Shown here piece by piece: positions 50,426-58,671 of a DNA stretch of 64,000 nt. Origin of the DNA: Modestobacter sp. VKM Ac-2984 (GTDB lineage Bacteria; Actinomycetota; Actinomycetes; Mycobacteriales; Geodermatophilaceae); contig NZ_JAPVBJ010000002.1 in the NCBI RefSeq assembly GCF_026967985.1, positions 186,001 to 250,000 on the forward strand, written 5' to 3'. The position numbers and the translations under genes were made by a program. Position 1 is the first letter of the stretch, and each line of letters starts with the position of its first letter. The notes below the pieces were generated by a model that was not told the origin of the DNA, ran no database searches, and saw only the letters and a list, made by a program, of their open reading frames with translations.

Positions 50426-50919
50426 CGGACCCGACCGTGGACGGCAGGTGAACGGCATCGCCGGCGGCCCTGGGGCCCTCGGCGACCGCCGGCGTCCGGG
50501 GCGACCGAAGGAGGTCGCCCGGCCGTTACGCGTGTGACCTGCGGGGATCCGCCGACACGCCCGGACCGCGAGTTCTGCGGGAAGTTGCCGGATTTCTTCC
50601 GTCCACACCCCGGGACAGGCCCCCGTGCAGGTGACGAGGGGGTGACGGGGACACGACGTCCCCGGTTCCACCACGGTCTCCACACGGTGACCGCCTCCAT
50701 CCACCGACTTGTCCACAAGTTGTGCAGATCGGCGTGCACAGCGGTGTTGGACGCGCCCCCTCCCCGGTTCCTAACGTCACCCCAGCTACCGCCGGGCGCG
50801 AACTGTCGGCGCTCGGTGGTAGCTGTTGTGCGAACAGCAGTTCGAACGGCAGTGAGAGCAGGGCGCGCCGCAGGCAGGCCTCCAGGTCTGGGTGGGCGCG
50901 GGACGAGGAGGACATCAGC
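50426..50919 (+). promoter_or_regulatory. dnaB upstream region with DnaA box and SOS-like box
   Basis: About 500 bp without a supported gene. It has an exact DnaA box, TTGTCCACA (50709-50717), inside a larger ACTTG...CAAGT dyad; a possible promoter with TTGGAC (50747) and TAACGT (50772); and CGAACAGCAGTTCG (50831-50844), which keeps the GAAC-N4-GTTC LexA core. An open frame to 50722 covers part of it but lacks family homology there. Confidence 0.55.
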
Positions 50920-52290
50920 GTGGCGGTCGTCGACGACATCAGCAGGCCGAGGGTCACGGCTCCGGAGTACGACCGGCAGCCCCCTCAGGACGTCGCTGCC
51001 GAACAGTCGGTGCTCGGCGGCATGCTGATGAGCAAGGACGCGATCGCCGACGTGGTGGAGGTCCTGGCCGGCCCCGACTTCTACCGCCCGGCGCACCAGG
51101 TCGTCTTCGACGTCATCCTCGACCTGTACGGGCGGGGTGAGCCCGCCGACGCGATCACCGTCGCCGCGGAGCTGAACCGCACCGACCAGCTGTCCAAGAT
51201 GGGCGGCGCGGTCTACCTGCACACGCTCATCGCCTCCACCCCCACCGCGGCGAACGCCGGGTACTACGCGGCGATCGTCGCCGAGCAGGCGGTGCTGCGG
51301 CGGCTGGTCGAGGCCGGTACCCGGGTCGTGCAGCTCGGCTACGGCGCCGCCGGTGGCAAGGGCGACGTCGACGACATCGTCGACCGCGCCCAGCAGGAGA
51401 TCTACGACGTCACCGAGAAGCGGATGAGCGAGGACTACTCCCGCCTGGCCGACGTCCTGCAGCCGACGATGGACGAGCTCGACGCGATCGCCTCCCGGGG
51501 TGGCACGGCGCGCGGTGTCCCGACCGGGATCCGCGACCTCGACGAGCTCACCAACGGCCTGCAGTCGGGCCAGATGGTCGTCATCGCCGCCCGCCCCGGT
51601 GTCGGCAAGAGCACGCTGGGGCTGGACATCGCGCGGTCGGCCACGGTGAAGCACCACATGCCCGCGGCGATCTTCTCCCTCGAGATGAGCAAGCACGAGA
51701 TCACCATGCGTCTGCTGTCGGCGGAGGCGAAGGTCCCGCTGCACCACATGCGCGCCGGCACGCTGTCGGACGAGGACTGGTCGAAGCTGGCCCGCCGGAT
51801 GGGCGAGATCGCCGATGCGCCGCTCTACATCGACGACTCACCGAACATGACGATGATGGAGATCCGGGCGAAGGCGCGGCGGCTCAAGCAGCGCAACGAC
51901 CTCAAGCTCATCGTCATCGACTACCTGCAGCTGATGACCTCGGGCAAGAAGGTCGAGAGCCGCCAGCAGGAGGTCTCGGAGTTCTCCCGTGCGCTGAAGC
52001 TGCTGGCGAAGGAGCTCGAGCTCCCGGTCATCGCGATGAGCCAGCTGAACCGCGGGTCGGAGCAGCGTCAGGACAAGAAGCCGATGCTGTCGGACCTCCG
52101 TGAGTCCGGCTCGATCGAGCAGGACGCCGACATGGTGATGATGATCCACCGCGAGGACATGTACGAGAAGGAGTCCCCGCGGGCCGGCGAGGCCGACATC
52201 ATGCTGGTCAAGCACCGCAACGGCCCCACCGCGAACGTCACCGTCGCCTTCCAGGGCCACTACAGCCGCTTCGTCGACATGGCGAACTGA
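50920..52290 (+). CDS. dnaB: Replicative DNA helicase DnaB
   Basis: A 456-aa hexameric helicase. The N-terminal domain begins PPQDVAAEQSVLGGMLMSKD. The RecA-like motor has Walker A ARPGVGKST, Walker B LKLIVIDYLQLM, and the C-terminal MSQLNRGSEQRQDK and DLRESGSIEQDAD loops. No intein is inserted, unlike many mycobacterial copies. GTG 50920 has GAGGAGG 8 nt upstream. DciA at 12 kb is its presumed loader. Confidence 0.97.
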   Translation: MAVVDDISRPRVTAPEYDRQPPQDVAAEQSVLGGMLMSKDAIADVVEVLAGPDFYRPAHQVVFDVILDLYGRGEPADAITVAAELNRTDQLSKMGGAVYLHTLIASTPTAANAGYYAAIVAEQAVLRRLVEAGTRVVQLGYGAAGGKGDVDDIVDRAQQEIYDVTEKRMSEDYSRLADVLQPTMDELDAIASRGGTARGVPTGIRDLDELTNGLQSGQMVVIAARPGVGKSTLGLDIARSATVKHHMPAAIFSLEMSKHEITMRLLSAEAKVPLHHMRAGTLSDEDWSKLARRMGEIADAPLYIDDSPNMTMMEIRAKARRLKQRNDLKLIVIDYLQLMTSGKKVESRQQEVSEFSRALKLLAKELELPVIAMSQLNRGSEQRQDKKPMLSDLRESGSIEQDADMVMMIHREDMYEKESPRAGEADIMLVKHRNGPTANVTVAFQGHYSRFVDMAN

Positions 52291-52311
52291 CCCTCGTCGA
52301 TGTGACATGAC

Positions 52312-52842
52312 GTGCCCCGCCTGATCGAGCCGACGACCACGCTGCACACCGCGTGGCTGGAGGCGCGCGACGACTGGGGGCCCGGCGTGCACGAGGACGG
52401 GTTCGGTCTGCACGCCGATGACGAGGTCGAGACCGCGGACGGGTTCGCGGCCTGGGTGCGACGTCTGCGGACGGAGTCGGAAGCGGCCTCCCCGCCGGTT
52501 GCCGGGCGGGTTCGCACGACCCACTGGTGGCTGGTCGAGGGAGACGCCGTGCTCGGCGGTGTCGCACTGCGTCATGACCTGAACGACTTCGTGCTCCGGG
52601 TGGGCGGCCAGGTCGGGTACGGCATCCGTCCCTCGGCTCGGCGGCGTGGTCTCGCGACCTGGGCGCTGGGCGAAGTCCTGTCGACGGCGAAGGCGGAGGG
52701 ACTCGACCGGGTCCTCCTCGCCTGCGCGGACGCCAACGCCGCGTCGGCGCGCGTCGTCGAACGGCTCGGCGGGCTCCTGGAGGACGTCCGGGACACCGAG
52801 TGGGGGCGCACCAGGCGGTACTGGATCGCACTCCAGCACTAG
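52312..52842 (+). CDS. GNAT family N-acetyltransferase
   Basis: A 176-aa protein. The acetyl-CoA loop is GYGIRPSARRRGLATWAL, and DANAASARVVERLGG is the later GNAT helix. The N-terminus resembles the RimJ/YjjC-type acyltransferases with an Asp/Glu-rich substrate part. The GTG start at 52312 lacks a good ribosome-binding site. The substrate is unknown. It starts 21 nt past dnaB. Confidence 0.9.
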   Translation: MPRLIEPTTTLHTAWLEARDDWGPGVHEDGFGLHADDEVETADGFAAWVRRLRTESEAASPPVAGRVRTTHWWLVEGDAVLGGVALRHDLNDFVLRVGGQVGYGIRPSARRRGLATWALGEVLSTAKAEGLDRVLLACADANAASARVVERLGGLLEDVRDTEWGRTRRYWIALQH

Positions 52843-52878
52843 CGATCCGCGGTCCATGAGCTGGCGTGCGCGCCGCTA

Positions 52879-52914
52879 TTCACAAAGTGTGTACAGGTGG
52901 TGTAGACACGGCAC
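52879..52914 (+). promoter_or_regulatory. Leaderless promoter and operator of the padR-ABC operon
   Basis: TTCACA (52879-52884), an 18-nt spacer and TAGACA (52903-52908) lie 6 nt before the ATG at 52915, so transcription should start at or next to the start codon. An 8-bp inverted repeat with one mismatch, GTGTGTAC-7nt-GTAGACAC (52887-52909), overlaps the -10 and may be the PadR operator. Confidence 0.5.
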
Positions 52915-53463
52915 ATGTCGTTGACCGAGCTGCACCTGGCCCTGCTCGCGGGCGCCCCGCGGCACGGGTACGACATCAAGCAGGAGCACGACTCCTGGTT
53001 CCCCGACACCCGTCCACTCCCCTATGGCCAGGTGTACGCGACGTTGGCGCGGTTGCAGCGCGACGGACTGGCCGAGGTCGTGGAGACCCGCGTGGACGGG
53101 GGCCCCGAGCGGACGGTGTACGCGCTGACCGCCGACGGGGCGGTGCGGTTGCGCGCCTGGCTCGCCGAGCCTGCCGCGCCGACCGGTGCCGGTGCCGAGG
53201 AGATCGTCCGCAAGACCGTGTCGGTCCTGCACACCGGCATCGACGTCGCCGGGTTCGTCGCCCGCCAACGGGCTGCTCACCTGCGCCGCATCCGTGATCT
53301 GCAGGCCACCCCGCCCGGTGCGGGGCCGGCCGAACGGCTGGTCCGTGAGCACCTCATCGCCCACCTCGACGCCGATCTGCGTTGGCTGGAACTGGCCACC
53401 GAACTCCTGCCGTCCCCTGATGACCAGCCGACCGTTCGTCCCGATGAGAGGGAGCCCGCATGA
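52915..53463 (+). CDS. PadR family transcriptional regulator
   Basis: A 182-aa regulator with winged-helix motif LLAGAPRHGYDIKQEHDSWF and PYGQVYATLARLQRDGLAEV, and a C-terminal dimerisation domain. It should repress the operon that it heads, through the dyad in the promoter. Its stop overlaps the ATPase start (ATGA). The inducer is unknown, but padR-ABC units commonly respond to drugs or antimicrobial peptides. Confidence 0.92.
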   Translation: MSLTELHLALLAGAPRHGYDIKQEHDSWFPDTRPLPYGQVYATLARLQRDGLAEVVETRVDGGPERTVYALTADGAVRLRAWLAEPAAPTGAGAEEIVRKTVSVLHTGIDVAGFVARQRAAHLRRIRDLQATPPGAGPAERLVREHLIAHLDADLRWLELATELLPSPDDQPTVRPDEREPA

Positions 53464-54134
53464 GCACGGTGGAACTGTCCGGTGTCAGCCACGCCTACGG
53501 CCGGACCCAGGCGCTCAGCGACGTGTCGATGACCGTCGAGCCCGGTGAGGTCGTCGCCGTCACCGGGCCCAGCGGATGCGGGAAGTCGACCCTGCTGATG
53601 CTCGCCGCCGGCGTGCTGCGCGCCCAGTCGGGCCGCATCACGGTCGCCGGCACGGACCTGGCCGGGGCGGACGATGCCTCCCGCGCCCGGTTCCGGCGCC
53701 GTGAGATCGGCCTCGTCCTGCAGTTCGGGCAGCTGGTCCCCGACCTGTCGGTGCGCGACAACGTCGCGCTGCCCTTGCTGCTGGGAGGCCACCGGCCGGC
53801 CGATGCCCGGGCCGCGGCTGACGGCTGGCTGGAACGCGTCGGACTGGACGTCGCACCGGACACGTTGCCCGCGGACCTGTCCGGCGGGCAGGCCCAGCTG
53901 GCTGCCGGGGCCCGCGCGCTGGTCGCCGGTCCGCGGCTGCTGCTGGCTGACGAACCGACCGCGAGCCTGGACGCCACCAGTGGCCGGGCGCTGCTGGACC
54001 TGCTGGTGAACACCACGGTGCAGGCCGGCGGATCGGTGGTCCTGGTCAGCCACGACAACGCGGTCGCCGCGCGCGCCGACCGCGAGATCCGACTGCGCCG
54101 CGGCACCATCGCCCACCAGGTGGCCCTGTCATGA
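53460..54134 (+). CDS. ABC transporter ATP-binding protein (MacB/LolD type)
   Basis: A 224-aa ATPase: Walker A TGPSGCGKST, signature LSGGQAQLAAGAR, Walker B LLLADEPTASLD, H-loop VLVSHDNAVA. The signature continues LAAGARAL rather than the commoner RVAIARAL. Coupled by ATGA at both ends, between padR and the permease. Confidence 0.94.
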   Translation: MSTVELSGVSHAYGRTQALSDVSMTVEPGEVVAVTGPSGCGKSTLLMLAAGVLRAQSGRITVAGTDLAGADDASRARFRRREIGLVLQFGQLVPDLSVRDNVALPLLLGGHRPADARAAADGWLERVGLDVAPDTLPADLSGGQAQLAAGARALVAGPRLLLADEPTASLDATSGRALLDLLVNTTVQAGGSVVLVSHDNAVAARADREIRLRRGTIAHQVALS

Positions 54135-55489
54135 AGCCGGCGACCCTCTGGCTGCTGGCGGCCCCGCACGTGCGGGCGTCCCGGACCAGAGCAGCCCTGG
54201 TCGCGGCGGGCACCGCCGCCGCCGGTGGACTGGTCCTGGTCACCGTGGCCCTGTTCCGCGTGCCGGCCTTCGCGCTCCCACCCAGGGGCAGCACCGAGCG
54301 CTACTCGGTCACCTACGACTCCCGGTACGCCGGCATCGTGACCAGCGCCGAGACCCGGATCGGGGTGGCCACCGCGGTGCTGCTGGTCGCCGCCACCGCG
54401 CTGGTGCTGGCCTGGCAGGCCGTCTCCTCCGGCAGCGCCCGGCGCCAGCGCCGCGACCACGCGCTCAGCACGGTCGGTGCGACGCCAGGCGACCTGCGTC
54501 GACTGGGCACGGTCGAGGCCGCCGTCGCCGGCGCGGTCGGCGGACTGCTCGCCGGGCCGGTCTACCTGCTGCTGTGGTTCCTCCTCGGACCCGTCCAGCC
54601 GGCCACCAGCCGCCTGCTGCCCTCCCTGGCGCCCGCGGACCTGACTGCCTGGGTGTGCGTGGTGGCCGCGTCCGCGGCACTCGCCGCCGCCGCCGGCGCC
54701 CGCACGGCCACCCGGCGGCACCGACGTCCGCTCAGCGGCTGGTGGTGGCTGGCGCTGTCGATCGTCGCGCTCGCCGGCATCGTGGTCCTCCCCCAGTTGG
54801 GCCGGGGTGACCGGCAGCTGCAGGTCGCCCTCATGTCGGTCGCCGTGACGTCGCTGCTGCTGGTCGCCCTCGCCAGCGGGGCCTCCTGGGCGCGGGCCAA
54901 GGCCAGGAGGATGAGCCGCCGCGGCGGGACGACGGACCTCCTCGCCGCCGGCGGGTTGCGCGCCCTCGCCGGACCTGCGGGACGAGCGGCCGGAGTCCTG
55001 CTCGGTGCCGGTTTGACCGCGGGTGTCGCCACCGTCGTCCTGGGCAACACCGTGCGCCAGGCCACCGACCTCGGCTCGGACGGTCACCTCGTCGGGATCG
55101 TCCTGGCTGCCGTCGCGGCCGGGCTGGCCGGCCTGGCCGGGCTTGCGACGATCGCCCTGGCGGCTGTCGACGACCTGCTCACCAACCGACGAGGACTGGC
55201 CGCCATGGCTGCCGTCGGCGCCGACCTGGCCCTGGTGCAGGCCCTGCAACGGCGGCGCCTGAGGGCGGCGACGGTCGCGCCGCTCGTCTCCGGCCTGCTC
55301 GTCGGAGGACTCGGCTTCGGCGCCCTGACGGCCGGCGGGGAACCTGCTGCCAGCACCGATGCGTGGCCGTTGGTCGTCGTCGGCCCCGCCGCTGTCGCCC
55401 TCCTCCTGCTGGCGAGCGCGGGCATCGTGCGGCTGCTGGGCGACCGCACCCGCGAGGCCATCGACCCGGCCAACCTCCGCGTCGCATGA
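54131..55489 (+). CDS. ABC transporter permease, FtsX-like
   Basis: A 452-aa membrane protein with about 9-10 hydrophobic segments, for example TEVRIGVATAVLLVAATALV-like and SALSIVALAGIVVLPQ-like regions near residues 75 and 215, and HALSTVGATPGDLRRLGTVE, the FtsX-family cytoplasmic motif. A second copy, NRRGLAAMAAVGADLALVQA, shows two FtsX-like halves. The cargo is unknown; MacB-type complexes act on peptides or lipids. ATG 54131 overlaps the ATPase stop. Confidence 0.88.
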   Translation: MKPATLWLLAAPHVRASRTRAALVAAGTAAAGGLVLVTVALFRVPAFALPPRGSTERYSVTYDSRYAGIVTSAETRIGVATAVLLVAATALVLAWQAVSSGSARRQRRDHALSTVGATPGDLRRLGTVEAAVAGAVGGLLAGPVYLLLWFLLGPVQPATSRLLPSLAPADLTAWVCVVAASAALAAAAGARTATRRHRRPLSGWWWLALSIVALAGIVVLPQLGRGDRQLQVALMSVAVTSLLLVALASGASWARAKARRMSRRGGTTDLLAAGGLRALAGPAGRAAGVLLGAGLTAGVATVVLGNTVRQATDLGSDGHLVGIVLAAVAAGLAGLAGLATIALAAVDDLLTNRRGLAAMAAVGADLALVQALQRRRLRAATVAPLVSGLLVGGLGFGALTAGGEPAASTDAWPLVVVGPAAVALLLLASAGIVRLLGDRTREAIDPANLRVA

Positions 55490-55680
55490 CCGCCGAGGAA
55501 CCCGCCAGCGTCATCGCCGCCCGGCAACTCGCAGCGGACGCCCACGCGCGACGTCACCGCACAGGGGCGGGCGCGGACGCCCGGGCCACCTCAGCCCACC
55601 GGCGGCGGACTGACGTCAGAGCGGGTCGAACAGCGACGTGGGGAGCGCCGGATCCAGGCGCAGCTCCCGCCACTCGGTGA
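55486..55680 (+). CDS. Possible small ORF coupled to the permease
   Basis: A 64-codon frame whose ATG overlaps the permease stop (ATGA). It starts MTAEEPASVIAARQLAADAH and is Arg/Ala-rich. It runs 65 nt into the convergent gene, and no family is recognised. Translational coupling is the only support. Confidence 0.3.
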   Translation: MTAEEPASVIAARQLAADAHARRHRTGAGADARATSAHRRRTDVRAGRTATWGAPDPGAAPATR

Positions 55681-56395
55681 CCTCGGCGAGCTCCCCGTCG
55701 ACGAACTTGCTCGCCCGCACGATGATCCCGGTGCCGACGTCGACGGCGAGCCGGAACTCGTCCCCGCCGGTGATCATGTCCAGCGGTGACCCGGGCCAGT
55801 TCCAGCGCTCGTCGTCGGGCACGTCCGTGCGGGGGCGGGCGCCCAGCTCGATGCAGTCGCGGCCGGCCAGCTGCATCCGGCCGAGAGGGGCGAGCGTGAA
55901 CAGCACCGGCACGTAGCCGGGGCACAACAGTGCGTCGATGATGTCGGCGCCACCGTGGCCGTGGTCCACGTTGCCGTGGTTGGTGGAGACCTCCGTCCCG
56001 GTCCGCGCCCAGAACGTGTCCTGGTCGACCACCAGCAGGTCTGCGGGGTGGTCATCGCCACGACTGGACACCAGCTCGGCTCGCCGACGCCGGTGCGGCC
56101 GGTCGGCAGCGACGGCCAGCACCGTCTCGAACACCTCGTCAGCCGGCCCCGGCGAGCCCCCTCCCGCCTCGTCCGGGCCCTCGTCCGACGTCGACACCAG
56201 CCAGGTCACCGCGTCGGGGAACTGCGCGCTCCGCTGCTCGTAGTGCCGATGGAACGCGCGGACCACCAGGTCCTGGCGACGCCAGTGCCGCGTCACCCCC
56301 GCAGCGGTCGTCCAGGCGGTGTCCGCCGCACGCAGCAGCTCGACCAGGTTCGCCGAGGTCAGCTCGCCCGCCCTGCCTGGTTCCTCGGTGGTCAC
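55616..56395 (-). CDS. Uncharacterised protein
   Basis: A 259-aa protein I cannot assign. It is soluble-looking with no signal peptide; conserved-looking segments are DLLVVDQDTFWARTGTEVST, GRMQLAGRDCIELGARPR and GDEFRLAVDVGTGIIVRASK. The last, a beta-hairpin with a conversion to FVDGELAEVTEWRELRLDP, resembles the strand pairs of LolA/LppX-like lipoprotein carriers and of some anti-sigma-associated proteins. ATG 56395 has an acceptable spacing. It is convergent with the ABC operon and divergent from the PT-rich gene. Confidence 0.7.
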   Translation of the reverse strand: MTTEEPGRAGELTSANLVELLRAADTAWTTAAGVTRHWRRQDLVVRAFHRHYEQRSAQFPDAVTWLVSTSDEGPDEAGGGSPGPADEVFETVLAVAADRPHRRRRAELVSSRGDDHPADLLVVDQDTFWARTGTEVSTNHGNVDHGHGGADIIDALLCPGYVPVLFTLAPLGRMQLAGRDCIELGARPRTDVPDDERWNWPGSPLDMITGGDEFRLAVDVGTGIIVRASKFVDGELAEVTEWRELRLDPALPTSLFDPL

Positions 56396-56508
56396 CGGCC
56401 CAGCATGCCGTTCACTCGATCGGTGATACGAGACCGGGGCGACTCAACTAGGGGGGTCTGGCTGCCGATGCTCCAGGCAACGCACCACCCACGACCTGGA
56501 GGTCCCCT

Positions 56509-57120
56509 GTGTTCTCGCTCTTCTCCGGCCTGCTCGCCAAGGCCGTCTCCGCCTCACTGGCCGGGAAGGTGGCCGCCGGCGCGACCGCCCTCGTCGTGGC
56601 CGGCGGGGGTGCTGCCGTGACCACCCAGGTGGTCACCGCCGCCGCCGAGCCGACGGTGACCGAGGTGGGCACCACGGAACCGACCGTCGTCACCGAGCCC
56701 ACCGACGTCGCGGCGCCGACGGCCGACCCGAGCACCGAGCCGACCGACGTCCCCGAGTCGACGGAGGTCCCGGAGCCGACCGACCCGACCACCGACCCGA
56801 CCACCGAGCCGACCGGGGAGCCGACCGACGTGCCCGTCGAGGTGCCCGTCGAGGAGCCCACGACGCCCGAGGTGCCGGCCCCGGCCAACCACGGGCAGGC
56901 CGTCTCGTCCGTCGCCCACTCCAGCTTCGCGACCGGCCGGGAGCACGGCCAGGCCGTCTCCTCGGCAGCGCGCAACAAGGCGGGCAAGGAGCAGCCCGTC
57001 ACCGAGCCCGCCCCCGAGGCGGACAGCGCCGAGGTGGTCGAGTCCGCCGAGGTCGCCAGCACCGGCGAGGCAGCCAGCAACGGCCAGGGCAACGGCAACG
57101 GCCGGGGTGGCCGGGGCTGA
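56509..57120 (+). CDS. Thr/Pro/Glu-rich exported protein with HGQAVSS repeats
   Basis: A 203-aa protein of unknown family. Residues 8-45 form a hydrophobic segment (AGKVAAGATALVVAGGGAAV), a signal or membrane anchor. Residues 48-125 are a low-complexity run of EPTDV/EPTT units. Then HGQAVSS appears twice (in NHGQAVSSVAHSSF and EHGQAVSSAARNKA) and the end is Gly/Asn-rich. The GTG at 56509 has GGAGG. A surface-exposed stalk is one possibility. Confidence 0.75.
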   Translation: MFSLFSGLLAKAVSASLAGKVAAGATALVVAGGGAAVTTQVVTAAAEPTVTEVGTTEPTVVTEPTDVAAPTADPSTEPTDVPESTEVPEPTDPTTDPTTEPTGEPTDVPVEVPVEEPTTPEVPAPANHGQAVSSVAHSSFATGREHGQAVSSAARNKAGKEQPVTEPAPEADSAEVVESAEVASTGEAASNGQGNGNGRGGRG

Positions 57121-57157
57121 TCCCGCTGCCGGCCTGAACCCAGCGGGCTCGGGCCTC

Positions 57158-57188
57158 CGCGCCGGGCGGCGACACGTCGCCCGGCGCG
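57158..57188. terminator. Terminator after the PT-rich gene
   Basis: CGCGCCGGGCG pairs with CGCCCGGCGCG around a 9-nt loop, 38 nt beyond the stop. Confidence 0.7.
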
Positions 57189-57250
57189 CCCGGCAGGTCC
57201 CCGGATCCAGGTGGCGGGGAACCTACCGTCGGGGCCGGCCGACTCCCGGG

Positions 57251-57266
57251 GGCTCCACGTGAAACA
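57251..57266. other. Weak parS-like site
   Basis: On the minus strand it reads TGTTTCACGTGGAGCC, with a perfect left half-site and two changes in the right half. It overlaps the GTG start of the nuclease gene, so chance is possible. Confidence 0.35.
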
Positions 57267-58137
57267 CCGCATCACCGCACTGGCCGCGCTCGCCGTGTTC
57301 GGCACCGCCGCTTGCGCCCCGGCCGACGACCCGGCCAGCCCGGCCGCCGACGCCGTCTCCGAGGCCGCCCAGCAGTCCACCTCCGGCGCCCCGGCCGCAG
57401 GCCCGCTCGCCGCTGACGTCCTGGCCACCCTGCCGGTCAAGGGCCGCGCCCCGAAGACCGGGTACGACCGCGACGAGTTCGGCGCCACCTGGGCCGACGT
57501 CGACCGCAACGGCTGCGACACCCGCAACGACGTGCTGGCCCGCGACCTCACCGGAGAGCAGTTCCGGCCCAGCACCCAGGACTGCGTGGTGGTCAGCGGC
57601 ACCCTCGTCGACCCGTACACCGGCCAGACCATCGCCTTCCAGAAGGGCGACGGCAGCAGCGTCGACATCGACCACGTCGTCGCCCTCAGCAACGGCTGGC
57701 AGACCGGCGCCTTCGCGTGGGACGAGTCCCGCCGTACAGCCTTCGCCAACGACCCGCTCAACCTGCTGGCCGTCGACTACTCGGCCAATCGGCAGAAGGG
57801 CGACGGCGACGCCGCCACCTGGCTGCCCTCCGACCGTGGTCACCGCTGCGCCTACGTCGCCCGGCAGGTCGCGGTGAAGGCCGACCACGGCCTGTGGGTC
57901 ACCCCGGCGGAGCGCGACGCCATCGCCGGGGTGCTGGACAGCTGCCCCGGCGAACCGGTCCCGACGTCGTCCGCGCCGGCCCCGGAGACGGTCGCCCCAC
58001 CGCCGGCCGACCCCGCCACCGCGCCCTTCGCCAACTGCGACGCGGCCCGGGCCGCCGGCGCCGCACCCCTGCACCGCGGTGACCCGGGGTGGTCCGACGC
58101 GATGGACGGCGACGGGGACGGCACCGCCTGCGAGTGA
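57259..58137 (+). CDS. Lipoprotein HNH/DUF1524 nuclease with C-terminal Excalibur domain
   Basis: A 292-aa exported protein. The signal peptide MKHRITALAALAVFGTAACA ends with a lipobox cysteine. The nuclease domain (residues 65-225) has VDIDHVVALSNGWQTGAF, NDPLNLLAVDYSANRQKGD and AYVARQVAVKADHGLW, the DUF1524 (GmrSD C-terminal) His-metal pattern. The last 40 residues are an Excalibur calcium-binding unit, with GDGDGTACE. An extracellular DNA-degrading enzyme is likely. GTG 57259 is preferred over 57211 because it gives a clean signal peptide. Confidence 0.9.
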   Translation: MKHRITALAALAVFGTAACAPADDPASPAADAVSEAAQQSTSGAPAAGPLAADVLATLPVKGRAPKTGYDRDEFGATWADVDRNGCDTRNDVLARDLTGEQFRPSTQDCVVVSGTLVDPYTGQTIAFQKGDGSSVDIDHVVALSNGWQTGAFAWDESRRTAFANDPLNLLAVDYSANRQKGDGDAATWLPSDRGHRCAYVARQVAVKADHGLWVTPAERDAIAGVLDSCPGEPVPTSSAPAPETVAPPPADPATAPFANCDAARAAGAAPLHRGDPGWSDAMDGDGDGTACE

Positions 58138-58138
58138 C

Positions 58139-58663
58139 TCAGCCTGGCCAGTGCACCGCCCCGTCGGCACCGAGGACGGCGCCCTCGGCGGGCCGGTGCC
58201 GGGTCAGCCGACCGTCGGGCATCAGGTGGTCCACCGGGAGTCCGCGGGCCAGCACGACGACGTCGGCGATCAGCCGCCGGTGGCAGCGCCACCACACGCT
58301 CTCGCTGCACATCACCGCCACCGTGCGGTCGGCCGCGGCGGCCAGCACCTCGTCCAGGGCCGCGGCGAACTCGGCGGTGCGGGTGTGCGCGGCGTACGCG
58401 GCGAACTGGGCCACCGTCCACCAGCCGTCGGCGACCGGCTCCCCCGCGGGCAGCCGGCGCCGGCCGCCCAGCCGCTCCTCCCAACGGTAGGTGACCCCCG
58501 CCGCCGGGAGCCACTCCGTGAGCGCCTCGCGCCGGACGTCGGGGTTGACCCGGCTGCCGGGGAACCGGCGGACGTCGACGAGCTCGGCCACGCCGGCGTC
58601 GGCGAAGCGGGTCAGCAGGCGGGCCCGGTCCTCGGGCCCGTGGCCGACGGTCAGCAGCGGCAC
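58139..58663 (-). CDS. DUF488 family protein
   Basis: A 174-aa protein of the DUF488 family. LLTVGHGPEDRARLLTRF at the start and the cysteine motif VMCSESVWWRCHRRLIAD near residue 125 are diagnostic. The function is unknown; the two cysteines may bind a ligand or act in redox chemistry. Its stop faces the nuclease stop at 1 nt distance. Confidence 0.88.
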   Translation of the reverse strand: MPLLTVGHGPEDRARLLTRFADAGVAELVDVRRFPGSRVNPDVRREALTEWLPAAGVTYRWEERLGGRRRLPAGEPVADGWWTVAQFAAYAAHTRTAEFAAALDEVLAAAADRTVAVMCSESVWWRCHRRLIADVVVLARGLPVDHLMPDGRLTRHRPAEGAVLGADGAVHWPG

Positions 58664-58671
58664 CGCAGGAC

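Noticed and set aside
50722-50919. N-terminal extension of DnaB
   Set aside because: No family similarity, and the region carries promoter-like and regulatory sites; GTG 50920 has GAGGAGG.
50920-52290. Intein in DnaB
   Set aside because: The protein has normal length and uninterrupted motor motifs.
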